A stretch of 64,000 nucleotides of DNA from Entamoeba invadens IP1 (taxonomy: Eukaryota > Evosea > Mastigamoebida > Endamoebidae), in assembly GCF_000330505.1 (NCBI RefSeq), contig NW_004443578.1, positions 1-64,000 on the forward strand, written 5' to 3'. This document shows, piece by piece, positions 22,335-33,958 of this stretch. Under the pieces are notes generated by a model. That model had not been told where the DNA came from and searched no databases. It worked only from the letters and a program-made list of their open reading frames with translations. The position numbers and the translations under genes are program-made. The stretch's first letter is position 1, and each line of letters begins with the position of its first letter.

Positions 22335-24957
22335 TCAGAAGACAACAAGACACATAACAGTTAAAAACTCCGCCAAGACACTATAAGCATTGTCTCGTTT
22401 ATTAATTCCGATAGTTTCATAAGGTATTTCCGCCCAACAATTATATTTGTAAATTTTTCCTTCTTTTCTCATTTTGAAATCGTTGTTATTAACATCACAA
22501 AACATCGGATCTTGACTTGAATTAGTGTTCATCTCCCACCTTTTCATATCCTTGTTACACTGATCCGCAAAAGCATAATCCTTTTTGTTAATATATAAAA
22601 TTGTTACGGTATATTTCAGTGTTCTTCATTAATAGCCAATGAATATTTTCTTCTTTCATCAACTCTTCCGACGTTTTTGGTAACAGTGCCCATTCAGGAA
22701 ATTGGTCTTTCCACGGAGACGTATATCTATCAACTCCATTGTTCACCATCGTGTCCAGTAAATTGTAGAACATGTTTGGAGTTGTGTGATACCTTCTTGG
22801 TCCTCTAGAATCTCCCGAATACCCACTATCACGATTATAAAATTTGTTTTTATAAATAATGTTAGACCTCCCAGAGCCCTGCACAAGACCATAACCAACA
22901 AAATTAGAAACGATGTTTTGGTAGATTCTTTGCTTTGAAAGGTTGTCGTCCAAGTAAATTCCCATAACAAAAGACAATCCGCCGGGCTGCCCAAATACTG
23001 TGGAGTCGTGAAATAGTTGCGCTTGATGACATTACCAGAATATACCCAATGTGTACCAGAATACAATGCACCACGGTCAGAAGCTCTTGTGCATGTGTTT
23101 TTAGCTTCATTATATGAAATCTCTAAATATGCTCCACTATGTGAATATCCAAAATGGGGATTGTTTTCCACAAAACTATGCTTCATGTAATTACCAACAA
23201 TGCCAATAGAAAACGCTGGTATAAAAGTGAATGATACTTGTGACGTCGTGTTGGCATAGTTATGAGTTAAATAGCACTCTCCTCGATATAATGAAGTAAC
23301 GTTTCCTTATTGTTATTTGAACTATATTTTATAGTAATATTAGTGTTTTAAAAAGAATAGTTTAAATCTATTATCTTGTTATATATTGTATTGTTATAGT
23401 TTAGCAATATCAAATAATATAAAGTATTGCTATAATAATATACTTGTAACAATACAATGTAAAACAAACCACATCTCATAACTACACCCTCTGCTCCCAT
23501 GTCGTAAAAATGTTATGAGTTATTGTCGAATAATTACCCGAAAAAGAAATACCCATTAACCCCGAGTGTCTAAAAGTGCAATTTTTGACGAGAATATTAT
23601 TTGATAAATAAAAGCTTATCATATTTTTTCGTGTATATTCAAATATGATATTTTGAATGGTCAAATTATTGAAAGTGTGTACATTAATAAATAATGAAGT
23701 GGTTTGTGATATCCACATTTTATTAACAGTAGCCGGCAAGTAGATATACAATTTCTTTATTTCATAAATAATAGAGTACTCACCCTCTTCATCCAATTCT
23801 TCTATCAAGTTGTATATATAGAATGGCATTCCACTTGTCATCCCTACGTAATCTGAACCACCCAAAGCTCTATCAATAGTTAATGTTCTTTTGTTTTTAT
23901 CGATCTTTCCCTTGACTGCTTGGTCCTGTGAAAAGATGAGCCAATACCCTCTCATCCACACAGAGTCATATTTTGCATATTCATCTAATTTGTCATTTGC
24001 ATAATAAAATGTTTTCCCCATCTTTTCTGGTGCATACGCAGTCCACATATTTCCTCTGTATATATAATTTGGCTGTTGAAGCATAGGATTGCCCTTTGCG
24101 CCAGACTCTTGAACAGCTTTGACTTCTCCAGCCATCACAGTTCGCTTGACCGTGAAATAAGCCCCATCATTTTGTGTCGGGACACCACAATCAAAGTGTG
24201 TTGATAGTGTCCAGTAATTGGAATCGTTCTTATAGAGATAATAGTACTTTCCATTCACACTCTGTTCACTTTTAAAAGTCGTCTCATTGCCACAAAGAAT
24301 TTCTTTTCTTAAGATATAATATCCAGTCACATTTGGTGTGAGTTGAACTAAGGTGTCAGTTGGTGGTAATATGTAAATTTGCTCGGTTTGATGTGAAGTG
24401 TCTGTGCATTCGTAATTTAAGTACCGAGCCACACAGAACCGTTTGTCGTCGACATAAATTTCAGCATTTGAATTTGCTTCAAAAATTCCTAAGTCAATTC
24501 GGTCATACAACTTATCCAAATCACACACTTTAATGTACTTTTTTGAACTCTGAATTTTTTCGTATTGTTCTTTATCGGTTTCCGAGTTTAGTGAACGAAA
24601 TGAAGATATCGGAATTTTGACTCCACCTGTTATAACTGGCGGGTCTTCATTGGGATATTTGGTCAATGTGAGTGGGCGTAATATTGTACTGTTTTTAAAT
24701 GTCCATTTTGTGATTTCAATTGAGTTGTTAATAAGTGGATAATACCCCGATTTTATATAAATGGTCACTGGTTTGATAACTTCACTGGAAATTATTGACA
24801 ACGTTGCCTTTTGTAAAGATTCAAAGGGATGAATTTTTGAATCTCCCGAGTTCAAATCACTACCCATTGTGTTGTCTAAATATATATCTCTTGAAAACAC
24901 TGTTGCTATCAAAAATACAAGTAATAGATTTTTTATTTTCATGATATTAAGTGACAT
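22335..24957 (-). pseudogene. Secreted right-handed beta-helix protein relic
   Basis: The ATG at 24957 starts a signal peptide (KIKNLLLVFLIATVFS) followed by DIYLDNTMGSDLNSGDSKIHPF, the usual N-terminal cap of pectin-lyase-fold proteins. Later parts read as beta-helix rungs (NCTFRHSGLMGISFSGNYST; GALYSGTHWVYSGNVIKRNY; NIVSNFVGYGLVQGSGRSNI). The frame from 24957 stops at 23482. Reading resumes after one base change plus a GTTTGT...AAG intron (23306-23469), shifts again near 22985 and near 22580, and ends at 22335. Repaired, it would be about 820 residues. Three one-base breaks suggest decay, or sequence error. Such proteins often bind or cleave polysaccharide; no catalytic residues can be named. 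Confidence 0.72.
23306..23469 (-). other. Putative intron, GTTTGT...TAAG
   Basis: On the minus strand a 164-nt AT-rich stretch starts GTTTGT and ends AATAAG. Its removal joins GVVMRCG to NVTSLYRGECYLTHNYAN in one frame, consistent with a continuous beta-helix domain. Confidence 0.55.
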
Positions 24958-25907
24958 TCTTGTTATTGATATGTTATTTTTGAGTCTAAATTCGTTATTT
25001 TGAATGAATATTTTCGTTACAGTTTAGTTAAAAAGTTCGAATCAAATTTTAACAGGAAGATATTTTAGAGATGGTGTTTTATTTAAGTTAAAAGAAACTA
25101 CAAATAATTATTATAATGATTGATAAATATTTTAAATTGTATTTTTCGCATTTTTCTTCGAAAATGAAACAAATTATTACTTTAAAAAGGTATTTTTTAT
25201 TAAAAAAAGAGACACAATAAATTGGTTATTTTTTTATTAAAATAAAATTTTAAAAGAACACCAATCATAAAAATAAATTACTTATGAATTTGCCATCAAA
25301 TGAAAAAGATACATTGTATCGATGTTTACATAGTCGACAATGTAGCAAAAAACCAGATTACTATTTTTATGACTATTTTAATGCGATTCTAATTATCAAT
25401 TTGCATTATTCGAAATATAGTCGACGTTTATTTTTTTCCAGACACTATTCACGAGCAAAAAAAACTTTTAACAACTGTGGCAACATTATATGGTAATGTG
25501 TTACACTGATTTGTGCAGTAGAGTGGTGTTGAAAACTCCAAAGAATTTTTTATTTGAATAAAATATTTTTAAACGTTTTATTTTAAAAACACAATAATTG
25601 AAATTCTAATTTTTATTGTTCATCATTTTTGCATTCCATCCTTTTTAATCAATTTACTCATTTTATAAAAATATTTATTATTAAAAGGGTCTGATCGTAT
25701 TACAAAATAATTGTTCTGCGTCGATTGTTAAAAAGTTATAACAAAAATCCAACATTTTTGTTTTTAACATATACTCAAAAATATTTATAATAATAATATT
25801 AAATTTATAAGACTTTTAAAAGTATAAACAAGTTAAACAACAAATTTATTGATACAAAAACAAACAAAATTTCAATGTAATTAAGTATGTATTAACGTCA
25901 ATTTAAA
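24958..25907. other. AT-rich spacer
   Basis: No credible gene. A 70-codon ATG frame at 25284-25496 has no motif and I do not call it. Confidence 0.5.
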
Positions 25908-28900
25908 TTAATCAATTGATGTATTATCAAAGCACCCCATCCCAATATCTGTTATGTGTTCCAAGTTAATTGTTTTGAGCGACACACAATTATCAAAACA
26001 GAATACAGAAAGCTTTGTTATTGATGGTGGCAATACAACTTTTTCAAGTTGTGTTGCACACGCAAAACAAAATTCTCCAATTTTTGTGATGTAATTAGGT
26101 ATCTCAATTTCAGTTATTGTCGTGTTGTTAAAAAACGCCCCTTCATCAATGGAATGAACTTTTTGATCTTTTAAAATATCAATTCCAAAAAATTTCAAAT
26201 CATTGAATTTTCTTTGACGTTGTTACATATTATTTGATTCTGTTCTAGTTGTTTATAAAAAGTATAACTAACTTCTCCATAATAATAGACTATTTTTTCT
26301 TCATTAAATAATATTGAACTCAGTGATGTGCACCCTTCAAATACATCACTTCCAAATGAAATTAAATTGTTTTTAAAATTAACACATTTGAGATTTGAGC
26401 AATTCTTAAAACACCCATCTTCCATTTTTTCAAGTGATTGCGGAAATGTGAGGCTTTCAAGTGTAAAACAATTTTTGAATGTAAATTTGCCTATTATTTT
26501 AAATGTCTCTGGTAAAACAATTTCTTTCAAGTTGTAACACTTCATAAACGTGCAATGAGGAATACATTCAACATCTCCAAAATTGTCAAATTTGACAAGA
26601 GAATTACAACACCAAAAGATTCCTCTTTTTAAATGTTCTATTTTTGGAACCATTTTTAAGTTGTAACAATTCATGAAACATTGTGAATCAAAAACAACTT
26701 CTTTTGACTCACAAAATACACTTTCGAGTGAATAACAATAAGCAAAACAATGTTTTCCAACTCTTTTCAAACTTTGAGGGAGTGTCACACTTTTCAATGA
26801 AAAACAGTTATAAAACACTTTTTCATTGATTATCTCTAAAGTATTTGAAAATGTGACTTTTTGAAGATAATAAGTGTTGTAGAAAGACATATTTTTAATT
26901 TCTTTTGTAACCAACGACGTGTCTACTACTTTCAAGTTATATATATTTATATTACATTTTTTGACTATTTCTATATGTTATGGTATCACTAATTTTTCAA
27001 TGAAAGTATCATTCAAGTGTGATTGTGGTTTCCAGTCACCGAAATTTTTGATTAACGTATTTTTGTCTTCGTAGTTAATACTTTTGATTACAGAAGTATC
27101 AACTTTATCACAAAATTCTTCCATATCTTTATAAGTTAAGTTGACATTATGGAATGTGAAGCCAAAAGCTTTCATTTGAAGATAAAACTCGTAACTCACA
27201 ACAAGTGTGTTAAAGAAAAAAGTTTTAAAAGTGTTGATTTTTTCGATGTAATTTTCCGAGTTGTTTAAAGTGTTGTTACACGCGGAAAATGTTATTTTCG
27301 TCAGTTTGTGACACTTATCAAAAATTGAGTCTCCGAATATTTTGATTGTTGTTGGAAGTACAATTTCACGCAAATATTTATTATTCTTGAAATAAAAACT
27401 ACTTATTTTTGTGACACTCGATGGTACTTCTATTTTTGTACTACCAAGATAATACTCGACGTTATAATTCAGTTTTGTAGTATTCAGTGTAACATTATGT
27501 GTAATATTTAAACTTTCAGTTTCTTCTTTGATATCAAAATGACGACCATTTTCAAATACAACATACTTTAAATTGGTGCACCCACGAACAAAATTGTTTC
27601 CAATTTTTGTGACACTTTTTGGGATGTATAGCGACGTCAAATTTTTTGAATTTAAAAACGCGTTCTTACCAATTTCACGTACACTTTGTGGCACAACAAA
27701 TTCTCTTAAAACTGAGTTTGAAAAGCAGTACTTTGGTATGACTGTGATAGTGTCTGGCAGTTGGACATATTTCGCGTTATTAATATAAAATTCTGATTCC
27801 GTCATCAAAAGTACATTTTCGGTGATGACAAATTTCTCAATGAAATTTCCAAAGTCATGAAGTCCAAAATTTGCATCAACAACAGTAGACGGAATATAAA
27901 CTCTTAAATATTCGCTTGTGTATTTAGCATTTGTGTTAAAAGTATCCAAATCAGCAAGATGCATAGAATCGGAATTAATAGTAACGTTATCTGTTATTTT
28001 ACTATAATTGTCATATTTAAACACTCTGTTATTGATTTCTTTGTTATTCATTCTATTCAAAACTTCGATTTTAAGTCTTTTGAATATTTCCTGTTCACTT
28101 TCAGTTGCGTTATACAAATGTTTCATAAAATCATTTGGAACATTCAAGTGAGTGAGAGAAACACACCTTTCGAAGCACCCACCCATTCCAAAAACAACAG
28201 TTTTTCTGAAAACAAGTTCTTTCAGTTGTACACAATTCTCAAATGCAAAACTCCCAACACATCGGACTTTTTGTGGAACTTCAAAGTTTTCAAGTTTTTG
28301 ACAATTAAAAAATGCGCGTTTACATATGATTTCCAAATTAGAAGATAATGTGATTTTTTTGAGTGAAATGCAATTAGAAAATGCAGACTTTGCGATGATT
28401 TCGACTGTGTTGTCCATCACAACTTCTTGCATATTTTGACAATAAGAACACGTCTTACACGGTATACACTTTTTGCCACAAAATGTGATCTTTGTGAGTG
28501 TGTTATGGACAAAAACTGATTCATCTATACACATATTTTTTTTTCAATTGTAAAATCATTAAAAGGACAATCACTAAAAGCCTTACTACTTATTGAAGTA
28601 ATATTTGTATTAGAAATATTAATAATAGACAACGATGTACACCCACTAAAACATGACTCCGGAATTACTTCAAGTAGTTTGGGCAATTCTATTGCTTTCA
28701 AAACGCTGCAATTGTTAAACGCATAACTGCCAAGGCGTGTTAATTTTGACGGAAGTTTAATTGATGAGAGGTAATAGCAGTCACTAAATGCGAAATTTGA
28801 AATTTCAATAACAGAAGGTAGAAATGCTAGAGATGTTATTTTTAGATGTGCAAAAGATTGTTCGCCTATATTTCTTACAAAGTCTGGGATGTTTCCATTC

Positions 28901-29229
28901 AAATAAATTTGGTCTTCTTGTGTATAAACCGAGAGGGGACACACGTTGAAATTATTTAATTCCAAAAGGCACTCTTTAACACATTTTGGAAAATTGAAGA
29001 AAAATTTTTCGGTGTTCAGTTTGATGTCAAAAGGTGAGAAAAATTGTTGTGTTTGTATGAACTTGAAGAGATTTTTTGTTTTTGAAGTAATTTGAATTGG
29101 ATTCATTCGAATGCGGTCAAGTACATGTTGATACTTCTTACACACTAAAATGATGTTCATGAAATCGTCATACTCCTTAAGGTATGTTACCACTATTTGA
29201 ATGGAATACACATCAACTTGTTTCGACAC
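25908..29229 (-). pseudogene. Large BspA-type LRR protein relic
   Basis: Four minus-strand pieces form one LRR_5 protein of about 1,100 residues: 29229-28525 (F-box-like start YLKEYDDFMNIILVCKKYQ, then LRRs), 28534-26978, 26935-26195 and 26198-25908. Pieces 1 and 2 are separated by a shift in an A9 run at about 28540. Pieces 2 and 3 are in the same phase with a single TAA at 26978. Pieces 3 and 4 are separated by a shift at about 26198. The expected start codon is GTG (29227-29229), not ATG. About 35 repeats of C..L..I.LP.....I can be counted loosely. The lost start and three breaks indicate a decayed gene rather than one bad read. Confidence 0.82.
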
Positions 29230-29462
29230 AATTGCTTTAAAAATTAGTTTTATTATTTTTTATTAATAAATTCTAGTTTTTGTTTATTTTTTGAGTTTTC
29301 ATTACCAAATATTATTTGTTCCAAAAGATTTTTTTTAAATAACATGAACTTCCCTTTTTTATTTTTTAATAATTAAATAAATATAAATCATGTTTTTATA
29401 GTTTATAATATATTATTTATAATTAATTGATTAATTGTAATAAGTTGTAGTTATTTCATTTA
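29230..29462. other. AT-rich spacer
   Basis: Short AT-rich stretch; nothing recognised. Confidence 0.5.
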
Positions 29463-29713
29463 CAGTCAAAGGCGTCTATTTGTAGTAAATCCAGCAGAAA
29501 AAAGTATCTTTTTGTCGTAAATGAGTGAATTTTGTAGAAAAATCTTTTAAATATTGAAATTTATATTTTTTGAAAAATTTAGTTTTTAATTCAACAAAAG
29601 TTACAGATTCGAGAACAAAATATTTAATTGTCGTACACCAAAATGATTAACCAGTTGTGCGACAAATAATCAAGTTCGACAATTATAATTTAGACAAATA
29701 AACGCCTTGACTG
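29463..29713. mobile_element. pogo-related MITE
   Basis: This 251-bp element has near-perfect terminal inverted repeats: CAGTCAAAGGCGTCTATTTG at the left and CAAATAAACGCCTTGACTG at the right. It shares the terminal CAGTCAAA with the full pogo element at 6223. The left flank is TA; the right flank is GA, so one target base may have mutated. There is no coding capacity. Confidence 0.8.
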
Positions 29714-29724
29714 GATATTTGGAT

Positions 29725-30722
29725 CAGGGTCGGCCAAACGATCATGTAATTGGAAAAAAACTTAAAAAACAATAAAATGGTAAATAACATTATCATTTTT
29801 GAAAAACAAAAAGAAAATGACAAAACACGATTATTTATACCAAAAGATAAAATGAAAAAATATAAAACGATAATTTATAGTAAACACAAAATTGTTTTCA
29901 AATTACTTAAAAATACAACAATAAATATATATATTTGTGTTGATATTAGTGTACATTAAACCTTTCAATTGTAAATTATACATGTAAATAAAACTTATTT
30001 AAAGTTGCTTTGATATTTGTTTTTAATTTGGGTGATAATTATTATTTTGACTGATTATTATTATAATTTGAATAATCGTTTTTATCAAGAAACCCAAACT
30101 AAAGATAAGTTTTACTGTTTTGAAAGTAATGTGGTTTACTCCATTCGAAAAATAATACATTGTCTGTTTTGTATTATTGAAAAGATTATAAAATTACTTC
30201 TATTTGATTGTTTAATTAATACTTTTATTTAAAAAGAAGATGAATATACTTTTCAAAACCTTTGTTAAAATGACAAATATAAAAATATATACATAATCAA
30301 TTAATAATAATATGTATGTTAAAAAAGTAAATTAATTGTTCAAATAATAGTTTTATGTTAAAATCACTAAAAATATTTCTAATATTTTTTATTGGTTGTT
30401 AGTATCTTCTGTATATACAACAATTATAAGGAGGAATATTGTTATTCAATTTTAAAAACTTTACATTTTACCATTTCATATGCTTTTTTACTGTTCAATT
30501 TTTGTTCTTTAAAACTAAAATTTAACACATTGTAATGATGATTTAAATAATATAAAAATTTTGTTTGAATCGTTAACTATAGTTTTAACATTTTTTAAAA
30601 ACGTTTTAACAATAAAAAACTTTTTGAATTTTTTGTTGACAATATGCTAAAACTTAAAATGAACTGACACGTATTAGAGATTGCCACGAAGTTGTTTAAA
30701 AACTGGATCTTGGCCGACCCTG
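29725..30722. mobile_element. hAT-like non-autonomous element
   Basis: This 998-bp AT-rich element is bounded by perfect 13-bp inverted repeats, CAGGGTCGGCCAA and TTGGCCGACCCTG. The direct repeat TTTGGAT lies at 29718-29724 and 30723-30729, a 7-bp match where hAT elements make 8-bp duplications. CAGGG ends are typical of hAT. I see no transposase; the 69-codon frame inside is not credible. Confidence 0.75.
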
Positions 30723-30771
30723 TTTGGATCCGACTTTTCCATTTTATTGACTTGTTTTGAAAGGAGCAAGC

Positions 30772-30822
30772 AAAAAAGTAATTTTATGTTTATCCCAACT
30801 TCAACAATAAAATTACTTTTTT
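30772..30822. repeat. 16-bp perfect inverted repeat
   Basis: AAAAAAGTAATTTTAT at 30772-30787 is the exact reverse complement of 30807-30822, with a 19-nt loop. It sits 50 bp beyond the hAT-like element. No gene is nearby on either strand, so a transcript role is unlikely. Confidence 0.7.
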
Positions 30823-31047
30823 ATTATAATTTATAACTATTTACAAATTGTTTTTACTAAAGTCGTAGTTTCAAAGTGTATTGTTTTTTAATAATAATTA
30901 CAAAATAATCACATTAAAATCAAAATTCACTAATAATTATAAATTTAACTGTTTTTTTATTCTTTTTTCATTTTTTTATAAACATTTATTTTTTTTGTGA
31001 AAATTTTGATTTTATCCGTTTTTTAAATAAAGTCATTCCGAATAAGT

Positions 31048-31556
31048 GTGCAACTTTATTTTTTCTTTGTTTTTTACTCACAACAAAGGGAAACTCTTTT
31101 TTTCAACAATAACAAAAACAATAACAAAAAGTAGAATTAGGTTATAAATCAACATAAAATATAACTCGATATTTAAATGATAAGTTCAAATGCTTGTTTA
31201 ATTAAAAAACATTAAAAATTTAGAATTCCAATTGTCATACAGAACGAATAAAACGGCGTTGTATATCGATTGTGGATGGAGCAAATGTTAAACATCTCTT
31301 TATAAAAGAAAATAATGAGACAAGCCAATTCGTGTGATTCAAAGACTCTTTTGCTGCAAAATTACTATAAACACGAGACTGTTGAATGATGTAACCCAAA
31401 AAACTAATTGAGAAAAATTGTGCAACTTTAGTTATAATTTAGTTATAGTATATTAATTAGAGTAATAGTTTTAAAGAAATTTGGTTGTGTTTTCTTGTTT
31501 TGTTTCTAAAAAACATATAATTTTTTTACTATAATTATACTATAAACAAAGTTGCA
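31048..31556. repeat. GTGCAACTTT repeats, possible MITE
   Basis: GTGCAACTTT occurs at 31048 and 31420, and its reverse complement AAAGTTGCAC ends at 31556. The pair 31420/31556 extends to about 30 imperfect bases (TTTAGTTATAGTA versus TTTATAGTATAATTATAGTA), framing a 137-bp hairpin-like segment. The outer pair frames 509 bp. Target duplications are not evident. Confidence 0.4.
31235..31357 (-). pseudogene. Orphan coding fragment
   Basis: On the minus strand this reads about 40 residues (AAKESLNHTNWLVSLFSFIK, then RCLTFAPSTIDIQRRFIRSV) and a stop. Its composition is clearly more protein-like than the surrounding AT-rich DNA. There is no start and I know no family. Confidence 0.35.
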
Positions 31557-31557
31557 C

Positions 31558-32292
31558 TGACACGTCAAAGTTACACGGTTTAAAGAAAGACTTTAATAAA
31601 TATTATTAATTATTAATTTAACTTGTTTTTACTTTTGTTGACATTTACAACTTTTATATGTCTGTTTTACACTTTTAATCTTTATTGACATTCACAATAA
31701 AACAAATGCAACTTATATCATCACCAACATAAACATTCGTTTTAAAGTTAGGGCTTTATAGTAACACATATATTAATATTCTTTTTATTATTCCCATTCT
31801 AGTCAACAACTAGCTTGTGCTTCACTGAAATTTAAAATTGAGGATATAAATAAAATTCATTATTATCTTTACCAGTCATTCATACAGCTCTCTTTTTTTT
31901 CTTCTTCACAACAATGAATCGCTCACTCTCCAATTTCATTTAAAACTTTTCTACTTGGTTTCTGCTTAGTACATTTTGGTTCTTTGTTTTCAATCAGTGT
32001 TTGTATTTCTTTTTATTATATTATTAATTGATTTGATACAATTTATAATATTGACTGATTATTAAAAATTTCAATATCATTCTTAAAAGATAAGAATGAA
32101 ATAAAAAATGTGAAAAAAACTGAAACGAATTTTTTGATAATTTATTGTGCACCGAACTCTTCCAATTTTTACAAAAAAAAGAGTTCGAAGTCTCAAGCAA
32201 TTTTAATAAATAAAATCTTTTCAAAAATTTATTTCTAAGTTTAGAATTCCCATAAGAAAAAATTTCTTTCAAAAAGGGAACTCCAATTCACA
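31558..32292. other. Intergenic stretch before glycosyltransferase-like gene
   Basis: AT-rich sequence with no credible gene. Confidence 0.5.
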
Positions 32293-33370
32293 ATGAAATA
32301 CTTTTATTTGCCCTTCTTTCTCTTCTTTTCAGCAATCATCACGTTCTTCTTTCTGTTTCGCACTTCGAACAACACACTGAAATACACTTCCAACATTGAG
32401 GCTCCCGTGCAACCGCGGACTTATTTCAAGAACTCGTTAATCGATTTTTCTCTTTTAAATTACAAAGGGGAGTGTGGGAAGGTCTTTAAATATCCACCAA
32501 ACAACAACCACGACGTAGTTATCACTTCATTTGAATTATCTGCTGGCAAATGCTTTCCTGGACAGATGTGGACGACCTTTGAGAGTGTCCGTTCAGCGTC
32601 CCCCAATGCTCGGTTTGTGTTCCTACTCTTCAACGACCCGACACACTGTCGCGGGTATAAGAAGCGACTGGACGATTTAAGGGTTGAACCCGTTTATGTT
32701 AAACCTACAAGCCGGGGGCATGCCGTTGTTTTGCGATACGTCGAGTACTACAAATACTTAGCAGAACACGTCTCAGAGTTTGATCGAGTAGTACTGATGG
32801 ACGCGCACGACGTCCTCTTTTTCGATGACTTCTTCGCGACGTTCTCAAAAGACGAAGCTCAGTGGCTGACGGAATGTTATGGAACAAACAAGAAGAGGTG
32901 TTTAACAGCTAAGAACTACAAGTTACATGGAAAGTGGTTACAAAGATATTTCTCTGAGGAGATGAGGAAACGATTTGAAGACAACGACTTGACAACTATT
33001 AATGGAGGATTCGGGTTTGGGGGGGCTAAGATATGGTCGAACGTGTAAAGTGTATGTCGATAATATGGACGAGANNNNNNNNNNNNNNNNNNNNNNNNNN
33101 NNNNNNNNNNNNNNNNNNNNNNNNNNNNNNNNNNNNNNNNNNNNNNNNNNNNNNNNNNNNNNNNNNNNNNNNNNTTTTAAACGTCTTATTTTATACCGGA
33201 AAGTTTAATGGGACAAAACTCAAAAGAGATTTTGTAATCAAAGAGTGTGTTATATCGGATTGGACGCGTATAATGTAAAAGACAAACAAATCTTGTTCGA
33301 CAAAACTAAGTGCTCCCCGGTAGCAACTCACAAATTCAAAACTAAAACAACTACATGGAGATTTATGTGA
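32293..33370 (+). CDS. Type II membrane glycosyltransferase-like protein, interrupted
   Basis: The ATG at 32293 is followed at once by one hydrophobic segment (FFLFFSAIITFFFLF), a signal anchor that would leave the bulk in the Golgi or ER lumen. The lumenal part has HDVVITSFELSAGKCFPGQM, then RVVLMDAHDVLFFDDF, a DxD-type sugar-nucleotide site like those in the glycosyltransferase domain of lysyl hydroxylases, and TINGGFGFGG. After a G7 run near 33020 the frame shifts by one (KVYVDNMDE continues), and 100 N follow at 33075. Beyond the gap one frame gives CYIGLDAYNVKDKQILFDKT and ends at TGA 33368-33370. The family call is moderate; the substrate is unknown. The G-run shift may be a base-calling error next to the gap. 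Confidence 0.7.
33075..33174. other. Assembly gap (100 N)
   Basis: A run of exactly 100 N is a placeholder of unknown true length. It falls within the glycosyltransferase-like gene. Confidence 0.99.
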
Positions 33371-33958
33371 TTTATATGGTTTTTGTTTAATTTAATTATA
33401 ATTTAATTATAATTTAATTATAATTTAATTATAATTTAATTATAATTTTAATTCAATTTGAAAAAGATTTGTAGTAAATTAGTTAATTTAATTAATAGTA
33501 TAATTTGGTAATTTTAAAGAAATTAAAATTTAATTAAATTGTAATTATTAAAATACTTTACATTTGGTAAAAACTAAAACTAGTGTTTATTAAGAAATAG
33601 TATTAATAAAATAACATATTCTACTAATTATAAAAACCACTTTAAATCACAATTTCTTGTTTTTTCAAACGAATACTTTTTTTCGAAATAATTTTAACGG
33701 AATTGAAATTAAAAAAAGAGAAAAAACTGTTGTATAATTCAACTATCGATTTTCTTTTTTCTTCCGTTTAATTTATTTCACATTTCGAATTGGAACAAAA
33801 GGCAAAAAATAAAACTAGAAACAACCGCAATAAAAACAGAATAACCGAATAGTAAAAGATATATAAAAAACAAACTATAATAAACCAACAAAGAAAAATG
33901 AGAAAACAAAATAGATTTAGTTGTTAGGTTTTCATACAACTCTAATTTAGAAATAGTA
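33371..33958. other. AT-rich spacer with 11-bp tandem repeat
   Basis: The stretch 33388-33448 repeats TTTAATTATAA about five times. No gene is seen. Confidence 0.7.

Noticed and set aside
25284..25496. 70-codon ATG frame
   Set aside because: Isolated, no motif, and surrounded by gene-free AT-rich DNA.
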